Shown piece by piece: positions 16,515-25,129 of a stretch of DNA of 64,000 nt. The notes under the pieces were generated by a model. It worked only from the letters and a program-made list of their open reading frames with translations, was not told the DNA's origin and did not search any database. Made by a program: the position numbers and the translations under genes. The stretch lies in contig CAYULW010000003.1 of NCBI GenBank assembly GCA_964445815.1, positions 310,001-374,000 of the forward strand, in the 5' to 3' direction. The number at the start of each line of letters is the position of its first letter. The first letter of the stretch is position 1. The DNA is from CAYULW01 sp964445815. GTDB taxonomy: Bacteria; Bacteroidota; Bacteroidia; Flavobacteriales_E; Vicingaceae.

Positions 16515-18296
16515 TTATTTGCCAATCAATGGGTCAGATGAGATTGGATTAACCCCTACTGATTTCAGGCTAACACGATTTCCGTTTTTGTAAGCGACCA
16601 CAAATGCTCCTTTATATCCTTCAAGACTCATTTTTACTTTATGTGCTGCTGCATCATTAAAATTGTCAAAGGCACCTGACATATATCGGAAGTACCCTCC
16701 TGACTCAACAACTATTAAATTTGGAATGCTCTTATAGGCTTCTGCATCAGGCTTATTTTTAAATGCTCCCAATTGAACCCTGAATACAACCTCATCGCCA
16801 ATTTCTTCAGAGTCATTTGTACTTTCAGTCGTCTCACTAGATGTCAAAGCTTCAGATGCATCTTGATTAGTAGGTTGATCTATGGTTGAACTCGGCCTTC
16901 CTATTTCTTTGAAAGAGCCATCATTATTTCTTTTTATGATTACTAAGTTATTAAAGCCCTGACTTTTAAGTTCATTTAACCTTTTATTAGCACTTTGAAG
17001 TGATCTAAAATTTCCTGCAGCGTAAATGGTTTTATTGCCCTCATCGATTTTAGTCAGATCATTTAAACTAAGGTAATTACCCATCTCCGGTGGTGTTTCA
17101 CCTTGTGGGTACTCGCCTAATTTTACTTTATAATTTGCCCTTTTCTTACTTGATCTTCCTCTAAAGTCTCTTTCAATAACCTCCGCAATAGCTGAAGTCG
17201 AGTCGATAAATTTCAGATATGATTCATACATCATGTCATCTGTTACTTCAACTCCTTTATCATTAGCAAATTCAGGATATTCAGTATCTAATTCTTCATC
17301 TTTATAGTCGGGAACTCCATCACCATCACTATCTACGGGGCACCCAAGCGAATCTACTTCTGCTTCACGTGGCGTATCAGGGCATAAGTCGATGAGATCA
17401 ATTACACCATCTCCATCATAATCTTCAGTATTTCCGTATGCTAAATAGTCTACTTCACCTTTATCAAGTCTTTCAAACTTTTCTGCAGGTTGAACCTTTT
17501 GGAAATTATAACTCAATGAAATGCCATTAAACCATAAGTAATCGTCTCGTGAATTGCCTTTACGACTACCGACATAATCAGATGATGTGGTTGGAGTAAT
17601 TCCATCTATATAATCGGTAAATGTATAATGAAAAGTACTTTCAAATCGAAAATCGAACTGATCATTTAAGTGCATGGTAATTCCTGCAGTCAAAGGAACC
17701 GAAAAAGATCTTTCAGAATAGGTGGTGGATTCATTAAAGCCCGCTTCTCTAATATCGGTTTCATAATCAAAGTCACGCTGAACCAAAACGGCGTATTGAG
17801 CCTGAGGATCATCTTCCGGTAAATTTCGAATTGTACCATCACTCCAATATTGATAGGGTTCTCCGCCATATCCCAATAAGTCTGCTTTTGGATTAAATTC
17901 AACAGATTCTACTCCAACCGAAATAAAAGGGGTGATTTTCCTTTCTTCAGGAAGTAGATCTGCAAAATTGTATTCCAGATGAATGGAGCCAACATTAATC
18001 TGCGAGAGGAAATTGACACTTCTTCCTATTTTTCTTTCTTCGGCCTTTATTTCTGATCGTAAAAAACTAAATCGTAAACTGAAGCTATTGCTCAAAGGTT
18101 GAATCAAGTAAACATTAAACCCAACATTTCCAGATAAGGGGGAACCGTAATCTGTATCATTTAAATCGCCATAGAAACCAACAATACCCGTGCCTAAACC
18201 AATGGTCGGGGTAAAAGCTTTTGAAACCTCCTCTTCTTGAGCATTGGCTCGAATTAGAAATAAACAAAAGAGAAGTAAACAAATGCGATGCCTCAT
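16515..18296 (-). CDS. Outer-membrane barrel / TSP3 / SPOR-like repeat protein
   Basis: The 593-residue product has a signal peptide (MRHRICLLLFCLFLIRANA), a region of alternating amphipathic strands (about 25-290) that looks like an outer-membrane beta-barrel, a calcium-binding thrombospondin type 3 repeat (about 293-335, with DYDGDGVIDLIDLCPDTP and DSDGDGVPDYKDEE), and two SPOR-like segments (about 390-460 and 500-575, the second VFRVQLGAFKNKPDAEAY). In the usual OmpA-type arrangement an OmpA peptidoglycan-binding domain follows the TSP3 repeat; here SPOR-like domains take that place. SPOR domains bind denuded peptidoglycan, so a cell-wall-tethered porin-like protein is a fair inference. 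Specific function unknown. Confidence 0.75.
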   Translation of the reverse strand: MRHRICLLLFCLFLIRANAQEEEVSKAFTPTIGLGTGIVGFYGDLNDTDYGSPLSGNVGFNVYLIQPLSNSFSLRFSFLRSEIKAEERKIGRSVNFLSQINVGSIHLEYNFADLLPEERKITPFISVGVESVEFNPKADLLGYGGEPYQYWSDGTIRNLPEDDPQAQYAVLVQRDFDYETDIREAGFNESTTYSERSFSVPLTAGITMHLNDQFDFRFESTFHYTFTDYIDGITPTTSSDYVGSRKGNSRDDYLWFNGISLSYNFQKVQPAEKFERLDKGEVDYLAYGNTEDYDGDGVIDLIDLCPDTPREAEVDSLGCPVDSDGDGVPDYKDEELDTEYPEFANDKGVEVTDDMMYESYLKFIDSTSAIAEVIERDFRGRSSKKRANYKVKLGEYPQGETPPEMGNYLSLNDLTKIDEGNKTIYAAGNFRSLQSANKRLNELKSQGFNNLVIIKRNNDGSFKEIGRPSSTIDQPTNQDASEALTSSETTESTNDSEEIGDEVVFRVQLGAFKNKPDAEAYKSIPNLIVVESGGYFRYMSGAFDNFNDAAAHKVKMSLEGYKGAFVVAYKNGNRVSLKSVGVNPISSDPLIGK

Positions 18297-18337
18297 AGCG
18301 TAAAATTCGCTCTAAAGATAGGTAAATTCTATTTTTG

Positions 18338-19837
18338 TTACTTATACCACTTTTGTTTTGAAATCATCAAAGCTTCTTGTACTGATATCCTTTCTCCCGA
18401 ATTGTAGGCAGTAACGAAAGCGTCATTGATTTTGTTATCTGCAGCCCAAATATCATTTCTTTTATCTCTTGCAGCTTTATATACATCAAATTTTCCTAGA
18501 GTATACTTATACCAGTTCTCATGATACTCTATGTTCACTTGTTCACTAATGCTGTGAGTTTTGACAAAGTAGTCTTGATTAACTTCTTTTTTTCCGGCAG
18601 CAATTTGAACTTTATAGCTGATGTTGGTTTCCGGAGAAGGGATATCTGTTATTGATTTAACCAGTTCTTCTTCTTTTACATCAGATTCAATTTCTTCTGC
18701 AACTACTTCACCTTCATCCTGCTCAATTGATTCGACTGGTTCGGTATCAACAACTTCTTGAAGCATGTCTTCCGTTTCATCGGAGGGTGATTCATCATTT
18801 ATTATTGAACTGTCCTCATTAGGAGTTGAATCTTCAGTTACCAGTTCTTCTTTTGGCTCAAAATAATTGGTAAATAAGCTTGGTGCCAATTCCAGTTGAA
18901 CAGATTCTGCATCATCCAGATAAGAGAAAACGCCATGAATCTTTGGTTTTTCGAGTAAATCGGATTGACTGGTCATGTTGTAATACACTTCAATTATATT
19001 CTCTTTAGGAATGGTCATCCACAAGACTTTCATTACCTGATTCTTAAAACTAAAAATACCATCGTGGCTGATATCTTCTTCCACGCTAAACCCTTCAGGA
19101 ATATACTCTTCAATTTTCCCAAAACTGTTGAGGTCTCCCTTTTCTATTGTTAGCTTGACTTGATAGGTGGGACCTTCAAAATGAGTAATTAGTCTGTGAA
19201 TTTTAATTCCGTTTTCGTCAGTAACCAAATCTTCTTTTGGTTCTTCATTTTCAAATTCTTCAATTGGACTAGTCAATGCATTTGCTGAGTCGGCAATGGT
19301 TTCATCATTTATTTCTTCTGCAGTTTCAGTGGCTTCTTTAACCGGTTTTGGAGATTCAATATTTGTATCTTCATGAATCCCTTCTTCAACAAGCATTTCA
19401 GAAGAGCTTACTCCACCTATCTTAATTGTTTTCGCTTCTGCTTCAACATCTTTTCGCTCATTTTCTTCCAAATAAGAAAACTTACCGCTTAAAGAGTAGC
19501 TGCCTTTTAAGCTCACATCTGTTTTAACTTCATAACTTATCGTTATGTTTTCTTCAGCCGGAAGAGCCATCCATATCATTTTCACTTCTTGATTTTTGAA
19601 AGAAAAAGTGGCTCCCCGAGACTCTTTAACTGTGGCAATAAATCCTTCGGGTAATTTTTGTTGCCATTTTGCAAATCCCTCATGATCTCCTTTTGATATG
19701 GTCACCTCTACTAAAAATACTTCTCCTGATTTAATTTGCTCAGGAAGATGCTGTTCAACACTGATGTCTCCGCCTAAAATAAATTTAATGGCAAGAAGGA
19801 CAATGATGTTTAGTGCTACCAATAAGGATTTAAACAT
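18338..19837 (-). CDS. Protein with two related beta-rich modules and a C-terminal SPOR-like domain
   Basis: I do not recognise this 499-residue protein. It has an N-terminal membrane segment (about 1-22), then two copies of a module of roughly 100 residues (about 23-145 and 218-330). The copies share LPEGF/IPEGF, SFKNQEVKMIWMALP versus SFKNQVMKVLWMTIP, and FSYLEE/FSYLDD. Acidic Glu/Asp-rich linkers separate them, and a SPOR-like domain follows (about 405-490, with VQIAAGKKEVNQDYF and FVTAYNSGERIS). The ending resembles that of the neighbouring barrel protein (FVVAYKNGNRVS). It is probably an envelope protein that reaches the cell wall. It lies 41 bases upstream of the barrel gene on the same strand, so an operon is likely. 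Confidence 0.7.
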   Translation of the reverse strand: MFKSLLVALNIIVLLAIKFILGGDISVEQHLPEQIKSGEVFLVEVTISKGDHEGFAKWQQKLPEGFIATVKESRGATFSFKNQEVKMIWMALPAEENITISYEVKTDVSLKGSYSLSGKFSYLEENERKDVEAEAKTIKIGGVSSSEMLVEEGIHEDTNIESPKPVKEATETAEEINDETIADSANALTSPIEEFENEEPKEDLVTDENGIKIHRLITHFEGPTYQVKLTIEKGDLNSFGKIEEYIPEGFSVEEDISHDGIFSFKNQVMKVLWMTIPKENIIEVYYNMTSQSDLLEKPKIHGVFSYLDDAESVQLELAPSLFTNYFEPKEELVTEDSTPNEDSSIINDESPSDETEDMLQEVVDTEPVESIEQDEGEVVAEEIESDVKEEELVKSITDIPSPETNISYKVQIAAGKKEVNQDYFVKTHSISEQVNIEYHENWYKYTLGKFDVYKAARDKRNDIWAADNKINDAFVTAYNSGERISVQEALMISKQKWYK

Positions 19838-20040
19838 GATACTCTATATTATAAGGTGTAAAACAGATGAGAAAAACACATGCTGTTTTTTGAATTAAAT
19901 GTTTGAATAACTTAGATGTGCTCATAATTTGAGGTTATCAACAGGTGTTGAAAACTGCTTAATTCAAAGCTATTTATTATGAGTAATGATGTATGAGAGA
20001 TCGGGTCTAAGTTATTAACCCTAAAGTGTTAAAATAGGAT
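19838..20040. other. AT-rich intergenic region with paired DnaA-box-like motifs
   Basis: This 203-base gap upstream of the two-module protein gene holds the 14-bp palindrome TCAACAGGTGTTGA. Its left half sits in TTATCAACA (19935-19943), one base off the DnaA box TTATCCACA, and its right half reads TTTTCAACA on the other strand (19946-19954). AAAACAG and CTGTTTT near 19860-19890 could form a weak hairpin. No gene is evident. Confidence 0.35.
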
Positions 20041-20709
20041 TTACTTTTGATGGTATTCTTCAAAGGTGTGTTGAACACTAAAGTAAAGGGTAATGGTATC
20101 TTTTTGGTGATCAGTGATGGTTAGCACATCTAGTATATTTCCCGATGAATCTATGCCCGAACCGAGATTTAAAATGTCCATATTATAGTACTGGTCAATA
20201 AATTTTTCCGAATCCTTACTTCCTAATGAAAAAATAGGGTGTTCAAAGCTTCCGTCTCCACTCATTTTCATCGCAGCTAGAATTTTATTGAATAAAGCCT
20301 CATAGTATTTCGCTTCTTTTTCATGTTGAAGCTGTCGGTGCGCCTGTGACAAATGATAAAGTACGATGGGATTATAGGGTTGGATTTTTAATAAACTGTC
20401 GCCATATGAAATAATGTCCTCATATTGAAAAACAGATGCCATGCTGTTGAGTTTAGACTCATTTTCAAGCCATTCAAAAGGACGGTAATTTTCTGAATGT
20501 GTAAAGTGTATTAGGAGAGCCAGAGTCTCATAGGCACTTATGCTGCTGTCTTCAGATTTGAATTTTAGATCAAGGTCTTTGGCAAAAAGAGCATGTTTGG
20601 GGTTATTGGTTTGCTTCAGAAGCGTTTGAAAATCTTTTTGGTAATCAAAGGTTTGGGCGATTAAGCTACTCTGAATAAAAAGGATAAGTACGATTACAAC
20701 ATGTTTCAT
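20041..20709 (-). CDS. DUF4919-like secreted protein
   Basis: The 222-residue product has a signal peptide (MKHVVIVLILFIQSSLIA) and a TPR-like helical body containing YNPIVLYHLSQAHRQLQHEKEAKY, followed by a domain ending in a phenylalanine- and tyrosine-rich strand. The segment SFEHPIFSLGSKDSEKFID and the overall layout resemble the Bacteroidota family DUF4919, of unknown function. Its start is one base after the stop of the NhaC antiporter gene, so the two are co-transcribed and translationally linked. A role tied to the antiporter is only inference from that spacing. Confidence 0.65.
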   Translation of the reverse strand: MKHVVIVLILFIQSSLIAQTFDYQKDFQTLLKQTNNPKHALFAKDLDLKFKSEDSSISAYETLALLIHFTHSENYRPFEWLENESKLNSMASVFQYEDIISYGDSLLKIQPYNPIVLYHLSQAHRQLQHEKEAKYYEALFNKILAAMKMSGDGSFEHPIFSLGSKDSEKFIDQYYNMDILNLGSGIDSSGNILDVLTITDHQKDTITLYFSVQHTFEEYHQK

Positions 20710-20710
20710 T

Positions 20711-22603
20711 TTAGATGACCTTTTTTCCTAATAATTCAATAAGTCCGTAGAGTGCGATGATGCCCAAGGGAAAACAAATCCATGCTGATAAGCCATAACC
20801 TGTCGGAATAATTCCGATTAATACTGCGATCAAACCTACGGTCAAAGCATAGGGTAACTGAGTCCTGACATGTTCAATATGATTACAGGAACTGGCCAAG
20901 GAACTTAGTATGGTGGTATCTGAAATGGGAGAGCAATGGTCGCCTAATACAGCACCTGCTAACACACAAGCCACCACATTGTAAAAAATGCTCATGGCCG
21001 TTTCAAAATCCAAACCGGCTTCCATAGAAATTTGCCAGGAAGCGGGAAGCATCAAAGGGTAGAGGATAGCCATGGTTCCCCATGAAGAGCCTGTAGAAAA
21101 AGCAACTATTGCAGCCAATAGAAAAGTAAAGGCCGGGATAAACGGAGCAGAAAGACTATCTGATAATAGACTAGTCAATAAATCGGCGGTGTGTAAGTCT
21201 TCAATTACTGCTGCTAAAGCCCATGCTAATATTAGAATTACTATCGCAGGAAGCATGGTTTTAAAACCGGTAAGACTGGCACTAATGGCTTCCTGAAGTT
21301 TTAGCTTTTTGTCAAATACGCTTAGCTTAATGGCCGTTATCAACCCTGCTGCCGATGACCATAATAAAGCAAGATAAGAGTCTGCATTTCCAATAGTGGC
21401 TGAAAGTTTTCTTGAAAAACTTAAACTCTGATCTGTCCAAATGTTTTGATCATACCCCGTATACAAAAGCCCGACAATTGTTCCTAAAATAACAACCAGA
21501 ACAGGAAGTATAGCGTGAAAAGCTTGGTGAGGAATTCCTTCTTTTGCCACAAATTCATCTTCTGAAATAACGATGTTTTTTACAGGATCATTATCCTCTT
21601 TAGTTCTTGCTTTTCTTTCTGCAATTAGCATAGGGCCGAAATCTTTACCTCTCCAAATCAGTATTAACATAAATATCAAGGCAAAAATGGGGTAGAAAGA
21701 GTAAGCCAGAGAATTAATGAAAATGCTGTAAACGCCTTCTTTTATCGCAGGAATAGATTCAATTCCACTACTGATGTAACCAAGTTCCGCCCCAATCCAA
21801 GTGGTGATGAAAGCAATAGATGCCATAGGCGCAGCAGTAGAATCAACGAGATAAGCTAATTTTTCTCTTGATATTTTAAGGCGATCCGAGACAGGTCGCA
21901 TGGTATTTCCAACAATCAGGGTATTCGCATAATCATCAAAGAAAATGGCGATACCTAAAAACCATGTAGCAAATTGCCCGCTTTTGGCATCTGAAGCATA
22001 TTTGGAAATTCTATTCACAACGCCTTGCATTCCGCCATTTTTGGAAATGATACTCACCATCCCTCCAATGAGCGTAGAAAAAACAATTATGGATAAATGT
22101 CCCCCGTCATTTAATGCTTCTAAAATATAGGTGTCCATCATGGCTAGGAAACCTAAGAGTAAGCCCCAAAAACCTTCCTGATAGACCATAATGATACATG
22201 CACCAACAAAAATGCCCAAAATCAGAGAGGTGATTACCTCACGTATAATAAGGGCAAGAAAAATGGCCAGCAAAGGTGGAATGAGTGATAACCACAAGGG
22301 AATGGGGTGAATGTCTTTTTTTTCAAAACCTTGATCCAGATAACTCACCTTTATGGTTGGACTGGCATCGAATTGATAAGTGAAATAGTGTTGCCCATCT
22401 TCCTCAATGATCTGGTATTGTTTATCGTTTAATTTGATACTTTGCTGCGGAGTGTCACTCGTCTTTATCTCTATGGGAATTTTATACTCCACATCCTGAA
22501 TAACAATCTCCGGCCAAATGACTTCAATTGGCTGAGCATCCAAAGTATAAAGAGGCGATAGAATTAAAAAAGGGAGAAGAAGTTGAGCAAGAATAGATCT
22601 CAT
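20711..22603 (-). CDS. Na+/H+ antiporter, NhaC family, with N-terminal extracytoplasmic domain
   Basis: NhaC-type antiporters exchange sodium for protons across the inner membrane; some relatives move amino or organic acids. The 630-residue product has a signal-like N-terminus (residues 1-23), an about 75-residue beta-rich domain before the first membrane helix, then about 12 TM segments with the family motifs AIFFDDYANTLIVG near residue 220, GDHCSPISDTTILSS near 555 and FSTGSSWGTMAIL near 505. The N-terminal domain is absent from short NhaC proteins. The gene is divergent from the flavoprotein gene with a 49-base gap and is followed by the DUF4919 gene one base later. Exact substrate not provable. 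Confidence 0.88.
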   Translation of the reverse strand: MRSILAQLLLPFLILSPLYTLDAQPIEVIWPEIVIQDVEYKIPIEIKTSDTPQQSIKLNDKQYQIIEEDGQHYFTYQFDASPTIKVSYLDQGFEKKDIHPIPLWLSLIPPLLAIFLALIIREVITSLILGIFVGACIIMVYQEGFWGLLLGFLAMMDTYILEALNDGGHLSIIVFSTLIGGMVSIISKNGGMQGVVNRISKYASDAKSGQFATWFLGIAIFFDDYANTLIVGNTMRPVSDRLKISREKLAYLVDSTAAPMASIAFITTWIGAELGYISSGIESIPAIKEGVYSIFINSLAYSFYPIFALIFMLILIWRGKDFGPMLIAERKARTKEDNDPVKNIVISEDEFVAKEGIPHQAFHAILPVLVVILGTIVGLLYTGYDQNIWTDQSLSFSRKLSATIGNADSYLALLWSSAAGLITAIKLSVFDKKLKLQEAISASLTGFKTMLPAIVILILAWALAAVIEDLHTADLLTSLLSDSLSAPFIPAFTFLLAAIVAFSTGSSWGTMAILYPLMLPASWQISMEAGLDFETAMSIFYNVVACVLAGAVLGDHCSPISDTTILSSLASSCNHIEHVRTQLPYALTVGLIAVLIGIIPTGYGLSAWICFPLGIIALYGLIELLGKKVI

Positions 22604-22652
22604 TATATCAGACTCTTGTCGTAAAGATATTAAAAGCCTTTAATTTGTGAAG

Positions 22653-23882
22653 ATGAATGGAAAAACAATTCATGAACAAGTTATTGTTATTGGAGGAGGT
22701 GCAGCAGGTTTTTTTGCAGCGATCAACATAGCGAATCAGTATCCGGGAATTAAAACCTTAATTCTAGAAAAAAGTACGGAAGTTCTTTCCAAAGTAAAGG
22801 TAAGCGGAGGAGGGAGATGCAATGTGACTCATGCCTGTTTTGATCCCAATGAGCTGACCTTCAATTACCCGAGAGGTGAAAAAGAACTGTTAGGGCCTTT
22901 CCATTTTTTTGCTGCAGGAGATACCATCTCCTGGTTTTCAGATCGCAATGTTGAGCTTCATATTGAAGAAGATGGACGAATGTTTCCTACCACTAATCGA
23001 TCGCAAACAATCATCGATTGCTTTTTAGAGGAAGTAAAACGTCATCAAATAACTATTAGCCTAAAAGCGGAGGTGCAAACAGTAAGAAAGAACACCTTTT
23101 TTGAACTACAATTAAAAGATGGCAGACAATTGACTTGTGAATACCTGATAATTGCAACGGGTGGTCATCACAAAATAAAAGCTTATGAACTCATTCGTCA
23201 ATTGGGGCACCATATTCAAACGCCCATACCCTCATTATTTACATTCAATTTACCGAAACACGAGAGCAATCACTTAATGGGAATTAGCCATGAAGCTACC
23301 GTAAAGCTCATAGGTACTAAATATGAGGAGTATGGCCCTCTCTTATTTACACATTGGGGCATGAGCGGCCCGGCTATATTAAAGCTCTCTTCTATGGGAG
23401 CAGTATATCTTAACAACTGTAATTATCGTTTTGAGTACTCAGTAGAATGGAAGCCGGATGCGGAAAGCTTTATTGAGAAAAACAGAAGAATGCAGGGCAA
23501 TAAGAAAGTTTACATTTCAAAACCGGAAGAAATGGTGAAACGTCTTTGGCATTATCTGCTACAAAGAGCAAAAATTGATGAAGAATACAACTGGGCAGAT
23601 TTAAGTAAAGCGGATATAGATCGCTTGCAACAAGTATTGAGTACTGATATTTACCAGGCCAATGGTAAGACAACGTTTAAGGAAGAGTTTGTTACCTGCG
23701 GAGGTGTTGATCTTAAAGAGGTGAATATGAAAAGCATGGAAAGTAAACTCATTTCTGAACTATACTTCTGCGGTGAGGTACTCAATATTGATGCCTTAAC
23801 AGGAGGCTTTAATTTTCAAGCTGCATGGACCACGGGATGGTTAGCTGCTCAGTCCATTGTATCTAAACTTAAAGGGTCTTGA
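22653..23882 (+). CDS. HI0933-like (YhiN family) flavoprotein, aminoacetone oxidase family
   Basis: The product is an FAD-dependent oxidoreductase with the dinucleotide-binding motif VIGGGAAGFFAAINIA near residue 12, the family block SKVKVSGGGRCNVTHA near residue 50, and the C-terminal FAD motif GEVLNIDALTGGFNFQAAWTTGW. The HI0933/YhiN family includes BaiN-type flavoproteins, but the physiological substrate is mostly unknown. A GTG at 22647 is in frame two codons upstream; the ATG at 22653 is preferred. The stop overlaps the convergent MtfA-like gene by 34 bases. Length (about 409) is normal. Confidence 0.87.
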   Translation: MNGKTIHEQVIVIGGGAAGFFAAINIANQYPGIKTLILEKSTEVLSKVKVSGGGRCNVTHACFDPNELTFNYPRGEKELLGPFHFFAAGDTISWFSDRNVELHIEEDGRMFPTTNRSQTIIDCFLEEVKRHQITISLKAEVQTVRKNTFFELQLKDGRQLTCEYLIIATGGHHKIKAYELIRQLGHHIQTPIPSLFTFNLPKHESNHLMGISHEATVKLIGTKYEEYGPLLFTHWGMSGPAILKLSSMGAVYLNNCNYRFEYSVEWKPDAESFIEKNRRMQGNKKVYISKPEEMVKRLWHYLLQRAKIDEEYNWADLSKADIDRLQQVLSTDIYQANGKTTFKEEFVTCGGVDLKEVNMKSMESKLISELYFCGEVLNIDALTGGFNFQAAWTTGWLAAQSIVSKLKGS

Positions 23883-24565
23883 TTCATCAATCGGACTAAA
23901 GCTTTGTAAAGTTCAGGTTCATGACTTTTGAAAGCTCTCGGCTCTTCAAAGAAACTTTCTAATGCCACTGCAAAAAACTCCATCTCATTGGTCTTGGCAT
24001 AAGCTCTCAAAAAATGACTTTTTCCTGCCTTCATCTTTTTTAACTTTTGATTGGCTAACTCCTTGTACTTGATCCAATGATTATATTGAAAGAAATAAAA
24101 GAAGATGCTCACCCGATTTTCCAGCATCAAACAATGCGCGAATTCATGAATGCAGAGATTTAAAGAATCATCCGGAATTTGAAAGCCCCTTTCAACCGCC
24201 GGCCACGCCAGACTAATCCGTCCGTTACTTAGGTTTACATCTCCATTAAACATCAAATCAGATTGAATATAACGATAGGGTCTTGGCAATACGAATATGG
24301 TATCAAAATCTTTTAATCGATGCTTGCGCAGACCAAAAGTGATTTGGGTAAATGCACTGCTAATGATAATTTTTGCTTGCCTGCTTGGTTTAAAGTCCTT
24401 GTGAGCGGTCCATTCAATACTAGTATAGAAACGAATACATCTTAAAACAAATCGACGTTGTGCCTGAGGTTTTAGCTTTTGGTAATACGTACTCCATTTG
24501 AGCAAAACATGATGAACGATGCTTTTCTCTCTATTGGAATAGATGAGTTGATACCAGAAGTGCAT
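23849..24565 (-). CDS. MtfA-like zinc peptidase (M90 family)
   Basis: The 238-residue product has the gluzincin motif HEFAH (His140, Glu141, His144) and a downstream Glu-rich block NEMEFFAVALESFFEEP (about 193-209) that supplies the third ligand, both as in MtfA of E. coli, a peptidase that inactivates the repressor Mlc. A basic, aromatic N-terminus (LLKWSTYYQKLKPQAQRRF) also fits the family. No Mlc homologue is visible here, so the target is unknown. It follows the YHYH gene and a small membrane protein gene on the same strand at a 9-base spacing, and its end overlaps the convergent flavoprotein gene. Confidence 0.88.
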   Translation of the reverse strand: MHFWYQLIYSNREKSIVHHVLLKWSTYYQKLKPQAQRRFVLRCIRFYTSIEWTAHKDFKPSRQAKIIISSAFTQITFGLRKHRLKDFDTIFVLPRPYRYIQSDLMFNGDVNLSNGRISLAWPAVERGFQIPDDSLNLCIHEFAHCLMLENRVSIFFYFFQYNHWIKYKELANQKLKKMKAGKSHFLRAYAKTNEMEFFAVALESFFEEPRAFKSHEPELYKALVRLMNQDPLSLDTMD

Positions 24566-24574
24566 GAGTGATAA

Positions 24575-25129
24575 TTAAGCTCTGAAAAATAAGCGTTTAA
24601 TGCCAAAGAAGAGAACAATGGAACCAAATAGGAAAAGTAAATAGAAGACATAATTTGTCTTATTGCTTAATTCAAACAAGGGATAATCAACTGTAGTCAT
24701 GAATTTCAGATCCCCTAAAAAGTGGTAATTCGTGTGTTTACTACTGACATTAAAAAGGAGAGCATTGTGAATGCGTTCTATTTCTCCCGAATCAAAGTAG
24801 AGATAGAAATTGTTTTTGTGTCCGTTACTATGGTTAGGAATTTCTTCATGTTTGATGTATTGCAGTGCATTGCCATTTTGATCATACAGCTTGAAAAATT
24901 GCTTGACATACTCATCAAAAGCTTGCTGAAATTCCTTTTTTGAAGTGGCATGTTCAAGAGAAGGTTTAAAGGAGATTAAGCCCTCTCTTGCTGTCCATGG
25001 TAGTTCAGCTTCTACTTGCCAAAACTGCTCATTCTTTCTGAAGGTAAAAAAAGCCTCATTCGCTTCGTGGGCGTTGAGGCTTGTCACAAACAAAAAGATG
25101 AGAATTAAGCCGAGAGATTTCAAGCTCAT
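24575..25129 (-). CDS. Small membrane protein with signal peptide and C-terminal TM helix
   Basis: The 184-residue product has a signal peptide (MSLKSLGLILIFLFVTSLNA), an extracytoplasmic body of about 130 residues with a conserved-looking HEANEAFFTF start, and a single C-terminal TM helix (NYVFYLLFLFGSIVLFFGI) ending in a basic RLFFRA. I do not recognise the family. Its start overlaps the stop of the YHYH gene by one base (TAATG), so the two are translationally coupled. It lies nine bases ahead of the MtfA-like peptidase gene. The arrangement suggests a three-gene envelope unit of unknown role. Confidence 0.72.
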   Translation of the reverse strand: MSLKSLGLILIFLFVTSLNAHEANEAFFTFRKNEQFWQVEAELPWTAREGLISFKPSLEHATSKKEFQQAFDEYVKQFFKLYDQNGNALQYIKHEEIPNHSNGHKNNFYLYFDSGEIERIHNALLFNVSSKHTNYHFLGDLKFMTTVDYPLFELSNKTNYVFYLLFLFGSIVLFFGIKRLFFRA

